Source: Candidatus Zhuqueibacterota bacterium (GTDB lineage: Bacteria > Zhuqueibacterota > Zhuqueibacteria > Residuimicrobiales > Krinioviventaceae). Taken from it: a DNA stretch of 39,168 bases. Each line of letters starts with the position of its first letter. The first letter of the stretch is position 1. Below are positions 15,626 to 24,877 of the stretch, in pieces. The notes under the pieces are model-generated. The model saw nothing but the letters and a program-made list of their open reading frames with translations. It did not search any database and was not told the origin of the DNA. The stretch is from assembly GCA_016928775.1 (NCBI GenBank), contig JAFGKD010000006.1, positions 1-39,168 of the forward strand. Direction: 5' to 3'. A program made the translations under genes and the position numbers.

Positions 15626-16873
15626 TCAGACCCAACCACGCAACTCGCATGCTTCCGCAATTCGCGCAACGCCCACAATTGTCGCTGCCAGCCGCGGATG
15701 GACCTTTTTTTCGCGAATCGCTTCCTGTACGGTTTGGTAGGCCTTGGTCAGCTTTTTATCCATGCGCGCGTGGACCACATGCTCCTCCCAAAAATCAAGC
15801 GTACCATCCTGCACCATCTCAAAATAGGAAACGGTCACACCGCCCGCACTGGCGAGGATATCCGGGATGACATGTATGCCTTTTTCGTTTAAAAGTATAT
15901 CCGCTTCGGGTGTTGTCGGTCCGTTCGCTAATTCGCATACAATTTTTGCTTTGATATCTTTGGCATTGAGATGCGAAATCGCATTCTCCAAAGCCGCGGG
16001 ATAGAGTACATCGACCTCGAGTTCAAGGATACTGTCGCGGTGCACCGCTTTGGCACCCGGGAAATTAAGCACAGATCCGGTCTTTAGCTTATATGTCACC
16101 AGCTCTTTGACATCGATACCTCTTGGATTGTAAAGACCTCCCTTTGAATCGCAGACGCCGACGAGCTTGCCGCCGCCCAACATTTCCTGGTGTAATAAAG
16201 CCGCTCGTTGTCCGGCATTGCCGAATCCCTGGATGGCAAAGGTGCCGGTGGGATCGAGTTTTAATGTTTTACAGGCTTCGCGTACAGTAATGACGCCACC
16301 GCGGGCCGTTGCATCCCGCCGCCCCTCGGTGCCGCCGATTTGCATGGGTTTGTCCGTCAAAACACCCGGGTGGTGTCGCTGGATGATCGTCTCATATTCA
16401 TCCATCATCCAGGCCATGATCTGTGGATTGGTGTAGACGTCGGGTGCCGGAATATCTTTATCAATGCCGAGATAGGGTGCGCTGGCGCGAATATAGGCGC
16501 GCGAAATTCTCTCCAACTCACGCTCGGAAAATCGTCGCGGATCACACACGACGCCGCCTTTGCCGCCGCCCAAGGGCAAATCAACGACCGCTGTTTTCAG
16601 GGCCATCCAGCAGGCCAACGCTCGGATAATATCGACTGTTTCATCCTGATGAAAACGAATGCCGCCTTTTGCCGGACCGCGGGCAGTATTGTATTGAATT
16701 CGATATGCTTGAAAAACCTGGGAGCTGCCATCGTCCATTTTCACCGGCAAGGTGAAAGCGAACTCTCGTTGTGGCCATGACAGCAGATCCACCGTAGCCT
16801 GGTTGAGGTTGAGGATTGATGAGGCCTTGCGAATCTGGTTTTGCGCCACCTGAAATGAATTATAGGATTTCAT
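15626..16873 (-). CDS. Glutamate dehydrogenase, hexameric ~415-residue type
   Basis: 415-residue Glu/Leu/Phe/Val dehydrogenase that interconverts glutamate and 2-oxoglutarate plus ammonia. YNTARGPAKGGIRFH, the catalytic-lysine block LPLGGGKGGV, DIPAPDVYTN, and the Rossmann region FAIQGFGNAGQRAA are all intact. Length and sequence fit the GudB/archaeal class, which is usually NAD-dependent or dual; the cofactor cannot be fixed by eye. The ATG overlaps the stop of the zinc-ribbon gene by 4 bp (ATGA). With the PPDK_N-type protein further up, the three genes form one operon ending at the bidirectional terminator. A different NADP-type glutamate dehydrogenase is encoded at 20191-21552. Confidence 0.93.
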   Translation of the reverse strand: MKSYNSFQVAQNQIRKASSILNLNQATVDLLSWPQREFAFTLPVKMDDGSSQVFQAYRIQYNTARGPAKGGIRFHQDETVDIIRALACWMALKTAVVDLPLGGGKGGVVCDPRRFSERELERISRAYIRASAPYLGIDKDIPAPDVYTNPQIMAWMMDEYETIIQRHHPGVLTDKPMQIGGTEGRRDATARGGVITVREACKTLKLDPTGTFAIQGFGNAGQRAALLHQEMLGGGKLVGVCDSKGGLYNPRGIDVKELVTYKLKTGSVLNFPGAKAVHRDSILELEVDVLYPAALENAISHLNAKDIKAKIVCELANGPTTPEADILLNEKGIHVIPDILASAGGVTVSYFEMVQDGTLDFWEEHVVHARMDKKLTKAYQTVQEAIREKKVHPRLAATIVGVARIAEACELRGWV

Positions 16874-17067
16874 TTTTTATCATCCTTGTTCTTCGTATGC
16901 TTTATTGGCGGTTCTGTTTGTGGATTGTCGCTGATATCCAAAAGAATACGATACCAGCATCCTTTGCACATCAGGGCGCGGTCAACGCTCAGCAGAACCT
17001 GTTCCCATGGACTGAGTCGTCTGCCACAGTGCGGGCAATATTCCGGGATTTTGTCATGGCTGTCCAA
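16870..17067 (-). CDS. Small zinc-ribbon protein
   Basis: 65 residues. One zinc ribbon is evident: CPHCGRRL (Cys11, Cys14) and CKGC (Cys34, Cys37), about 20 residues apart, with a charged disordered tail rich in Lys/Asp. The TTG start at 17067 is supported by GGAGG 7 bp upstream. Its start lies inside the end of the upstream 1004-residue gene, and its stop overlaps the glutamate dehydrogenase start, so all three are translationally coupled. Function unknown; a small adaptor or regulator is possible. Confidence 0.7.
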   Translation of the reverse strand: MDSHDKIPEYCPHCGRRLSPWEQVLLSVDRALMCKGCWYRILLDISDNPQTEPPIKHTKNKDDKK

Positions 17068-20000
17068 TGTCGGCCTCCGGTTTCAGGATAATCCCTTTGC
17101 TCTCATGACCATTCATCTTGATCACGATCGGATGGTCAAACTGCAAGTGTCGAACAAAAAAAGCTTCGTCAGCGGGTTGTTGCGCCAAAAGCCAATCCCA
17201 ATTGAGAAAATTGTCATTATCACCCGCCTGCACCGTATAATAGCCCACCATAAAAGAATTCAAATTTTGAAAAAAGTGCGAGCCTTGCGACGGTGCGACG
17301 GAAATATCTCTAAAATTGGATTCAATAATTGCGCGCACCCCGGCGATCTGATCCCAGGTGACCGGTATGCCAAGCCAGGGATCCAAAGAGCCCAATCGTC
17401 CGACCCCCACTAGCAAATAGGGGCGTTTTTGATCTAACAATTTGGCGTTAAAGGTACTGATCTCGGCTGCAACTTGTCGGCTTTTTGCGCGATTAAATTT
17501 GTCTCGATCAACAAGGACGATATCATAAATATTACGCAAGACACCGTTGCCCAGGACACGATTGCTTTTGCAGATGATCTCCTTTTTATTAAACTGTTCA
17601 ATATTGAGCAGCTCCAGCTCGCGATTCAAAACCACCGGCCGCATCTGCAACAGGCCAAATTCCTTCGGCTGATTCGGTGGGGTGTGCACATTGACGGCGA
17701 ATTCGATTTCCACCGGCGTTCCCATGCCCCAGCTTCCCATATCCAGCAGCAGCTCCAGAATCTGGGCTAATGGAAAAACCTTGCTTTTCAGCAGGGGAGC
17801 GAACGTGACAATTCTGGGTCCGGATCGTGAAATACCGTCATAGATCGTATTGTTCTCCGGCGAAAAAGTTGATCCCACAAGTGACAGCGTACCATCTTCT
17901 TCCGCATCTTTGAGGGTGTATTCCCGGATCAGTTTCTCCAGTGATGAGGTCACCTCATCCGAATTGATCAATGACAATGCATAAAATGTCGTTTGCGCGT
18001 GTTGCAGGGTGGTTTTGGTGTCATTATAAAGATTGAGATGCCCGGGATACTTGGGACAAAAGCGAACGGATGAGCCGCCTTCGACTACCATTTTGCCGAG
18101 ACCGAGGGCCACGGAAACAATCCCGTCGGCAGCGACTTGTGGCTTGACCGGGTAAAAGTTATACGAGCGCGCGACACCGGAGAAATCCGGGTAAAAGCGC
18201 CGGTCAAACGACGTGCCGATCATCTTTTGCACGATCACTGCCATTTTTTCATTTTCGAGGTGATAGGTTGTTGCCTTGATGTAATCCTTTGCTGATTTCA
18301 AATACGTGGAGGCGTAGACGCGCTTGATTGCCTGGAGCAGATCGCGCAACCGAATAAGGGCATCCGGGTCGGCATTAGGCAACATGATGGTATCATATAC
18401 ACCGGCGAACGGCTGATTGTGTGAATCTTCCAACAGGCTGGAAGAGCGAATCGCTAATGGTGCGTCAACGAGATCGAGAAACGATGCGAGCTTTCCCAGT
18501 ATATCCTGCGGAAACATTTTTGCCGCTAAAAATCGGTGGATGATCTTTTGATCGTCCGAGCAATGCAGCGCAAATTCCAGCAAACTATTTTCCGCCATAA
18601 AGGCATCAAAAATATCGGTGCCAATCACAATAGCGGGCGGAATGTAGATGCGGACATTATCAAAGCGATCCTGCACATTGTAATTATTGATAAGAATATT
18701 CACAAAAGACAAACCACGCGCTTTGCCGCCCAGAGAGCCGCCGCCGATGCGCGACAGGCTGCTATAAGGATCGAAAGACTCCTTTGAAAAATCGGTGATG
18801 ATGCCGCGCTGACGTAATTTTCGATAGTCGCGCAATTCTTTGATCAGCGATTGTCGCGTCTCTTCCACAGAGGCATAATCTGAAATTTTGCGGGGACGAA
18901 GCCTGTGAGCTAACCAAAATTCGGTGCGAGCTTTGAGCCAGTTGGAAAAATGATTGCGTTCAGCATGATAGACGATGCTCTCTTCCGGCACCTTGTGCAA
19001 GACCTGTTCGAGGCTGTTCAGGTCCGTAGCGCGTGCGACTTGCCGGCCGTTCGGCGTTCGAAAAACAAAATCACCGAAAGATAAATATTCGATGAGAAAA
19101 GCGCGAAAATCTTCCACCAAAGTTGGTGAGGTCTTGAGCACAAAACCGGCACCGCATTGTTTGGCCAATTTTTCATTTTTGATCTGCGATGAATGAAACA
19201 GTATCGGAATATCGGGGTGTTCCGCGTGCACCAGAGACGCTAATTCCAGGCCAGCTTTGGGATCCGATTTACCATGATGCGGAAAATTGACATCAGAAAT
19301 GATGCCAAGAATGGTATCTTTATATTTGAGATAATAGTTTTGTGCTTCTTCAAACGATTTACAAAAGAGAATTTTGGGCCGTGCGCGCTGGCGCAGTTGT
19401 TTGTGCGACAGATTGATACCCTCGGAAATGAGGCGCTGTGATTGTCGCATTACCTCAAGGTAGATGATCGGCAAAAAATAGGAGTAAAAGCGTACATTAT
19501 CTTCAACAACGATGATCGACTGCACGCCGACCATATTGGTATCATGATCGACATTCATCTTGTCTTCAAGATGTTTGACTATGGCCAACAAAAGGCGAAA
19601 ATTGCCATTCCAGATGAAAACCTCGTCAAACATCGCCGCCGCGCCGTGCGTGATCAAATCAGCCAATTCACGGTTGTCAAATGCCAGCAGTACAATCGGG
19701 ATATCAATGCCAGCCTCCCGTACCCGTCGGGCAAACATCGAAACGCTCATATCCTCAATGTGCAGTGTGGTGATCAGCAGATCAAATCGCCGTTCCTCAT
19801 GAATCAGTGAAATCGCCTCTTCGCCACTGGAAACACGTGTCAGCTCCGGCGAGTGGCTGAGATTCAATTCCTGGTATTTATCGCGAATGAGTTCATACAG
19901 TCGCCCGTCTTCTTCGAAAACATAGAGATCGTACAGGCTGGACACCAGCAGAATATCACGAATGCGCAGGCGCATCAGGTTTTGAAATCCCTGAAAGCGG

Positions 20001-20068
20001 GTGCCGTAACCATGTTCCACCCACAGCGGATCCGCGTGCGGGAGCGCTTTTTCAATACGATGGTTCAA
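17054..20068 (-). CDS. Two receiver-like domains fused to a PEP/pyruvate-binding (PPDK_N) ATP-grasp domain
   Basis: 1004 residues. Residues about 37-165 form a receiver-like fold, but the phosphate-accepting Asp is replaced (LLITTLHIED, Thr100/101). Residues about 183-330 are a second receiver with acidic pair Glu189-Asp190, acceptor Asp259 (IISDVNFP) and Lys312 (VLKTSP), interrupted by a long insertion. Residues about 440-830 match the PPDK_N nucleotide-binding domain of PEP synthase (GGGSLGGKARG; IRSSSLLEDS at 540-549; FAGVYDT; LQMRP at about 806). The phosphohistidine swivel domain and PEP barrel are missing, so it cannot be a full PEP synthase. It is probably a phosphotransfer or regulatory protein of nitrogen/carbon metabolism, given the coupled glutamate dehydrogenase. 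TTG start with weak ribosome site; an in-frame stop lies 12 bp upstream. Confidence 0.8.
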   Translation of the reverse strand: MNHRIEKALPHADPLWVEHGYGTRFQGFQNLMRLRIRDILLVSSLYDLYVFEEDGRLYELIRDKYQELNLSHSPELTRVSSGEEAISLIHEERRFDLLITTLHIEDMSVSMFARRVREAGIDIPIVLLAFDNRELADLITHGAAAMFDEVFIWNGNFRLLLAIVKHLEDKMNVDHDTNMVGVQSIIVVEDNVRFYSYFLPIIYLEVMRQSQRLISEGINLSHKQLRQRARPKILFCKSFEEAQNYYLKYKDTILGIISDVNFPHHGKSDPKAGLELASLVHAEHPDIPILFHSSQIKNEKLAKQCGAGFVLKTSPTLVEDFRAFLIEYLSFGDFVFRTPNGRQVARATDLNSLEQVLHKVPEESIVYHAERNHFSNWLKARTEFWLAHRLRPRKISDYASVEETRQSLIKELRDYRKLRQRGIITDFSKESFDPYSSLSRIGGGSLGGKARGLSFVNILINNYNVQDRFDNVRIYIPPAIVIGTDIFDAFMAENSLLEFALHCSDDQKIIHRFLAAKMFPQDILGKLASFLDLVDAPLAIRSSSLLEDSHNQPFAGVYDTIMLPNADPDALIRLRDLLQAIKRVYASTYLKSAKDYIKATTYHLENEKMAVIVQKMIGTSFDRRFYPDFSGVARSYNFYPVKPQVAADGIVSVALGLGKMVVEGGSSVRFCPKYPGHLNLYNDTKTTLQHAQTTFYALSLINSDEVTSSLEKLIREYTLKDAEEDGTLSLVGSTFSPENNTIYDGISRSGPRIVTFAPLLKSKVFPLAQILELLLDMGSWGMGTPVEIEFAVNVHTPPNQPKEFGLLQMRPVVLNRELELLNIEQFNKKEIICKSNRVLGNGVLRNIYDIVLVDRDKFNRAKSRQVAAEISTFNAKLLDQKRPYLLVGVGRLGSLDPWLGIPVTWDQIAGVRAIIESNFRDISVAPSQGSHFFQNLNSFMVGYYTVQAGDNDNFLNWDWLLAQQPADEAFFVRHLQFDHPIVIKMNGHESKGIILKPEADIGQP

Positions 20069-20148
20069 CGTGGAGAACTAGTCCTGTTAGTCTTTGCTTT
20101 TCAAAGCAAATAAACCTAAAAATTCGATCAAAGTCAATAGCAAAGCGC

Positions 20149-20177
20149 GCCGCGCCGATAATCCAGGCCGGCGCGGC
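20149..20177 (-). terminator. Probable terminator behind gdhA
   Basis: Perfect 8-bp GC stem GCCGCGCC/GGCGCGGC (20149-20156 with 20170-20177), 13-base loop. On the minus strand it lies 14 bases past the gdhA stop and is followed only by a broken T-run (CGCTTTGCTATT), so termination may be partial. Confidence 0.5.
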
Positions 20178-20190
20178 TACACCGTGGCCG

Positions 20191-21552
20191 CTACACAAGT
20201 CCTTGATCAAGCATGGCATCCGCCACTTTGAGAAATCCGCCGATGTTGGCGCCGTTCACATAATTACCAGGAGTGCCAAAACGTTCCGCCGTTTCAACGC
20301 ATGTTGTATGAATATTTTTCATAATCATGCGCAAACGGTCGTCCACTTCCTGGCGCGTCCATGGCAGGCGCATGCTGTTTTGCGCCATTTCAAGACCAGA
20401 GACCGCCACGCCACCGGCATTTGCTGCTTTGCCGGGGCAAAAAAGAATGCCGGCGTCAACAAACAGTTTGATTCCATCGCTACATGTGGGCATATTGGCG
20501 CCTTCGCTGATGCAATAAACGCCATTATCCAAAAGATTTTGCGCGTCTTTTTCGTTGATTTCATTTTGAGTGGCACTGGGAAAGGCACAATCCGCTTTGA
20601 TATTCCATAATGGATTATGGTCTTCCGGGCCATCGAGAGGGGTATAGACGGCATTTTTATATCGTTCTGTATATTCACGAATACGCCCGCGGCGGACATT
20701 CTTTAAATCCATGACAAATTTGAGTTTGTCACGATCAATGCCTTCTTCATCATAAATAAAGCCATTCGAGTCTGACAGGGTCACCACTTTGCCACCCAAC
20801 TCGAGCAGTTTTTCAGTGGTATATTGGGCTACATTGCCGGAGCCTGAAACAAGGCATACCTTGTTCTCGAACGTTTCATTACGAGTGGCCAACATTTCGG
20901 CAGCGATGTAAACGGCGCCATAGCCGGTCGCTTCCGGTCGAATCAATGAGCCGCCCCAGTTCAATCCTTTGCCGGTGAGTACGCCGGTGAACTCATTGCG
21001 CAGGCGTTTGTACTGCCCGAACAAATAGCCTATTTCGCGCCCACCAACGCCGATGTCGCCGGCAGGTACATCGGTGTTTGGCCCGATATGACGCGCAAGC
21101 TCGATCATAAAGCTTTGGCAAAAGTGCATGACCTCATTATCACTTTTACCTTTGGGATCAAAATCCGAGCCGCCCTTGCCGCCACCCATCGGCAAAGAGG
21201 TGAGGCTGTTTTTAAAAACTTGTTCAAACGCCAGGAATTTGAGAATGCTCAAATTGACGGAGGGGTGAAAACGCAAGCCGCCTTTATAGGGGCCGATGGC
21301 GCTGTTCATTTCAATACGAAAGCCGCGGTTAATGTGGATTTCTCCCTGATCATCCATCCATGGTACGCGGAACAAAATGACGCGTTCTGGTTCCAGAATA
21401 CGTTCCAAAATTTTCGCCGTGCGATACTCGGGATATCGTTCGTAAACCAGCGAAATCGACTCGGCGACCTCCTCAACCGCTTGATGAAACTCGAGCTGAC
21501 CTGGATCTTTGGCTTTAACAAAATCCAGAATTTCCTGGGTAAAGGTATTCAT
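20191..21552 (-). CDS. gdhA: NADP-specific glutamate dehydrogenase
   Basis: 453-residue assimilatory enzyme of the E. coli GdhA class (about 447 residues), making glutamate from 2-oxoglutarate, ammonia and NADPH. Diagnostic blocks: VPWMDDQGEIHINRGFRIE, NSAIGPYKGGLRFHPSVN, catalytic LPMGGGKGGSDFDPKG, VPAGDIGVGGREIGYLFG, and SGSGNVAQYTTEKL for nucleotide binding. The ATG at 21552 has GGGAG 6 bp upstream; the frame stays open a further 45 codons but nothing there looks like the family. It is transcribed from its own long leader (21553-21900), which contains two inverted repeats. It is not orthologous to the enzyme encoded at 15626-16873. Confidence 0.96.
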   Translation of the reverse strand: MNTFTQEILDFVKAKDPGQLEFHQAVEEVAESISLVYERYPEYRTAKILERILEPERVILFRVPWMDDQGEIHINRGFRIEMNSAIGPYKGGLRFHPSVNLSILKFLAFEQVFKNSLTSLPMGGGKGGSDFDPKGKSDNEVMHFCQSFMIELARHIGPNTDVPAGDIGVGGREIGYLFGQYKRLRNEFTGVLTGKGLNWGGSLIRPEATGYGAVYIAAEMLATRNETFENKVCLVSGSGNVAQYTTEKLLELGGKVVTLSDSNGFIYDEEGIDRDKLKFVMDLKNVRRGRIREYTERYKNAVYTPLDGPEDHNPLWNIKADCAFPSATQNEINEKDAQNLLDNGVYCISEGANMPTCSDGIKLFVDAGILFCPGKAANAGGVAVSGLEMAQNSMRLPWTRQEVDDRLRMIMKNIHTTCVETAERFGTPGNYVNGANIGGFLKVADAMLDQGLV

Positions 21553-21912
21553 AGCTGCTCCCTGTTTTTTGGGGTTATCTTTGTGCCGGAATAGTATATC
21601 AAGAATTAAATAGCGCTCCACGGTTTGGGAAACCGTGACAGTCCAGCGGTTATTCACCACCGGCCCAACGACACACGCAGCGGTCATCTGTCGTTTCGGC
21701 CTGTTGGCCTTTCATTCTGCTCAAGGCCGCTTCCTTGTTGAACCGAGTTACTTTTCCAACAGGCGCCTCTATTTAATCGAAATTACAATAAGAATTTAAA
21801 GAGTGGGATGCAAGCAAATTATTTCTTTTAACAGGAATGATTATTATATTTAATCCGTTAACTTTTATCGTCTTGAGAAAGTGGAGCCGTTAATTTCTAT
21901 AATATCACTATT
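21553..21912. other. Divergent gdhA/uvrA intergenic region with two inverted repeats
   Basis: 360 bp with no gene. A perfect hairpin CACGGTTT-GGG-AAACCGTG (21619-21637) lies in the probable gdhA leader, 67 bp upstream of its ATG. A wider inverted repeat GCCTGTTGG (21699-21707) and CCAACAGGC (21756-21764) lies further up. Either could be an operator or leader structure for gdhA; I recognise no known riboswitch. The uvrA promoter occupies the right end. Confidence 0.5.
21873..21903 (+). promoter_or_regulatory. Candidate uvrA promoter giving a nearly leaderless mRNA
   Basis: TATAAT at 21898-21903, with TTGAGA at 21873-21878 (19-bp spacer, longer than ideal). Transcription would start near 21910, three bases from the uvrA ATG. 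No LexA-type box is recognised. Confidence 0.5.
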
Positions 21913-24735
21913 ATGTCCAGTCAAAATAAAATTATCATCAAAGGCGCGCGCGAGCACAACCTAAAAAATCTCGATCTGGAAATACCACGAGACAAACTTG
22001 TTGTCATCACCGGACTCTCCGGCTCCGGCAAATCCTCGCTGGCGTTTGATACGATCTATGCAGAAGGTCAACGGCGTTACGTCGAGTCACTCTCGGCTTA
22101 TGCTCGCCAATTTCTTGGTCTCATGGAAAAACCGGACGTCGACTATATTGAAGGACTCTCACCGGCGATTTCCATCGAGCAAAAAAGTACAGCGCGCAAT
22201 CCGCGCTCCACTGTCGGAACCGTGACCGAGATTTACGATTATTTGCGGCTGTTGTTCAGCCGTGTAGGTGTGCCGTACTGCTATAACTGCGGCAAAAAAA
22301 TCGAGCGCCAGACGGTGCAGCAAATCGTTGATTCGATTATGGAAATCAAAGAGGGAACGCGTATTCAGTTGCTGGCGCCAATCGTGCGTGGGCGTAAAGG
22401 TGAGTACAAGGAAATGTTCGCGGAAGCCAAACGCGACGGCTATGTGCGCGTGCGTGTTGACGGTGAGACGCGCGACCTCGAATCCGACATTATCCTCGAT
22501 AAGAAAAAAAAGCATAACATTGAAGTGATCGTCGATCGTCTGGTGATCAAACCGGACATCAAAACGCGACTGACAGATTCGGTGGAAACAGCGCTGCATC
22601 TCGCATCCGGCATCATTTTGATCGATATCGTTGATGACAGGGAGTTCTTGTTCAGCGAAAATTTTGCCTGTCACGACTGCGGCATATCCTACGAAGAACT
22701 GGCGCCACGGATGTTTTCCTTCAACTCGCCGTATGGTGCCTGCCCGACTTGTAACGGCCTTGGCACCAAAATGGAAATTGATCCGGATTTGATCGTGCCG
22801 GATAAAACAAAATCGCTGGCCCAGGGGGCGATCACTGCCTGGGGAAAGCTGGCGGAGGGTTGGTACATCACCATTGCCCGCGGCGTGCTTGAGGCGTTCG
22901 GTTATGATATTCAGACACCCTATGAGCAGCTGAGCACCGAAGCCAGGCATGCGCTCATGTATGGCACCAGGGAAGAATTAGCCTTTAATTACTCGTCGCG
23001 TAGCGGACGACATCAAGGAACTTTCAAAACAAAATGGGAGGGTGTTATTGGCAATCTCGAACGCCGCTACACGCAAACCGATTCAGAGGGCATCCGCGAG
23101 TGGATTGAAGGCTTTATGAACAAAATCGACTGCCCTGATTGTGGTGGGTCGCGTCTGCGGCGCGAAGCCCGTGCGGTGCGAATAGGTGATAAGCATATCC
23201 AGGATATCGCGGCACTGTCGATCAAAGAATCGAATAAATTCTTTCTGGATGTACAACTAAGCCAGCGCGAACAGATCATTGCGCAGCAAATTCTCAAAGA
23301 AATACGTGAACGCCTGGGTTTCTTGATAAATGTTGGACTCGATTATTTGACTCTGGATCGTGCTGCCGGCTCTCTTTCTGGCGGCGAGGCACAACGCATT
23401 CGTCTGGCAACGCAAATTGGTTCACAACTCGTTGGTGTGCTTTATATTCTGGACGAACCATCCATAGGCCTGCACCAACGGGATAATAGTAGATTGATCT
23501 CAACACTGATAAAATTGCGCGATTTGGGCAACACGGTTATTGTGGTAGAACATGATCAGGAGACCATGCTACGGGCGGATTATTTAATTGATCTCGGACC
23601 AGGCGCCGGCGAGCACGGGGGTGAAATTGTCGCAGCCGGTTCTCCTTCGGAGGTACAGGCCAATCCGCGCTCAATTACCGGGGATTATTTGGCGGGGCGA
23701 CGCTTTATCCCTTTGCCAGCCAGACGACGAGATGGCAACGGGCGCAAGCTGGTACTGAGAGGAGCAACCGGCAATAATCTCAAAAATGTGGATGTTGCGA
23801 TTCCCCTCGGCATGTTTGTCTGCGTCACCGGCGTCTCCGGCAGCGGCAAAAGCACCCTCATCAACGAAACGCTCTATCGCCTGTTGCACAAATATTTTTA
23901 CCGCAGCAAAGAGATTCCGCTTTCCTACCGAGCCATCGAGGGACTGGAAAACATCGATAAAGTCATTGACATCGATCAATCCCCCATCGGGCGGACACCG
24001 CGCTCAAATCCGGCAACTTATACAGGACTCTTTACGCCCATCCGCGATTTGTTCTCCCAGTTGCCGGAATCAAAAATTCGCGGCTACAAGCCGGGGCGCT
24101 TTAGTTTTAATGTCAAGGGAGGACGCTGTGAAGCCTGTGAAGGCGATGGCATCATCAAGATCGAAATGCATTTTCTGCCGGACGTCTATGTGACCTGTGA
24201 AGTGTGCAAGGGATTACGCTACAATCGCGAGACGCTGGAAATAAAATATAGAGGAAAGTCCATTGCAGATATTCTCAATATGACCGTATCGCAAGCCCTT
24301 GATTTCTTTAAAAAAATTCCGGTAATAAACCGCAAGCTGCAAACGCTCTATGATGTGGGATTGGGCTATATCAAACTGGGGCAGCAAGCCACAACCTTGT
24401 CAGGTGGTGAAGCGCAACGGGTCAAGTTGGCAACCGAGCTATCGAAGCGAAGCACTGGTAAAACCGTCTACATTCTCGATGAGCCGACAACTGGCCTGCA
24501 CTTTGAAGATACCAACATGCTGCTCAATGTGCTCAACCGTCTTGTGGATAGCGGCAACACGGTCATTGTCATCGAGCATCACCTGGACGTCATCAAAACC
24601 GCGGATTACATCATCGACCTCGGTCCTGAAGGCGGCGATGCCGGCGGCGAAATAATCGCCACTGGAACGCCGGAGCATGTGGCGCAGGTGAAGAAAAGTT
24701 ATACCGGCCAGTTTTTAATGCAAGAATTGGCTTGA
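21913..24735 (+). CDS. uvrA: Excinuclease ABC subunit A (UvrA)
   Basis: 940-residue DNA-damage recognition ATPase of nucleotide excision repair, acting with UvrB and UvrC. It has two ABC ATPase modules: Walker A at residues 34-41 (GLSGSGKS) and again in [14 protein letters not shown] at about 640, and two signature loops LSGGEAQR. Zinc modules are present: CYNCGKK, CHDCG...[14 protein letters not shown], and CEACEGDG...CEVCKG. Length is typical. No Shine-Dalgarno precedes the ATG, and a TATAAT box ends 9 bp before it, suggesting a leaderless transcript. Confidence 0.98.
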   Translation: MSSQNKIIIKGAREHNLKNLDLEIPRDKLVVITGLSGSGKSSLAFDTIYAEGQRRYVESLSAYARQFLGLMEKPDVDYIEGLSPAISIEQKSTARNPRSTVGTVTEIYDYLRLLFSRVGVPYCYNCGKKIERQTVQQIVDSIMEIKEGTRIQLLAPIVRGRKGEYKEMFAEAKRDGYVRVRVDGETRDLESDIILDKKKKHNIEVIVDRLVIKPDIKTRLTDSVETALHLASGIILIDIVDDREFLFSENFACHDCGISYEELAPRMFSFNSPYGACPTCNGLGTKMEIDPDLIVPDKTKSLAQGAITAWGKLAEGWYITIARGVLEAFGYDIQTPYEQLSTEARHALMYGTREELAFNYSSRSGRHQGTFKTKWEGVIGNLERRYTQTDSEGIREWIEGFMNKIDCPDCGGSRLRREARAVRIGDKHIQDIAALSIKESNKFFLDVQLSQREQIIAQQILKEIRERLGFLINVGLDYLTLDRAAGSLSGGEAQRIRLATQIGSQLVGVLYILDEPSIGLHQRDNSRLISTLIKLRDLGNTVIVVEHDQETMLRADYLIDLGPGAGEHGGEIVAAGSPSEVQANPRSITGDYLAGRRFIPLPARRRDGNGRKLVLRGATGNNLKNVDVAIPLGMFVCVTGVSGSGKSTLINETLYRLLHKYFYRSKEIPLSYRAIEGLENIDKVIDIDQSPIGRTPRSNPATYTGLFTPIRDLFSQLPESKIRGYKPGRFSFNVKGGRCEACEGDGIIKIEMHFLPDVYVTCEVCKGLRYNRETLEIKYRGKSIADILNMTVSQALDFFKKIPVINRKLQTLYDVGLGYIKLGQQATTLSGGEAQRVKLATELSKRSTGKTVYILDEPTTGLHFEDTNMLLNVLNRLVDSGNTVIVIEHHLDVIKTADYIIDLGPEGGDAGGEIIATGTPEHVAQVKKSYTGQFLMQELA

Positions 24736-24877
24736 GAGAGGAGCGTTCCGGCTAACGAACATCAACAGATAATTACAAATCAACAGGATCATTACTTGAC
24801 AAAGTTTAGAAAATTAATAAATTATAAAAATCGGCATCGGCCGCGAGTACGAATCTCATCCAAACACAGGAGGTAAC

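Noticed and set aside
22159..22950. 263-codon minus-strand frame inside uvrA
   Set aside because: Antisense to a fully conserved uvrA; no recognisable domain.
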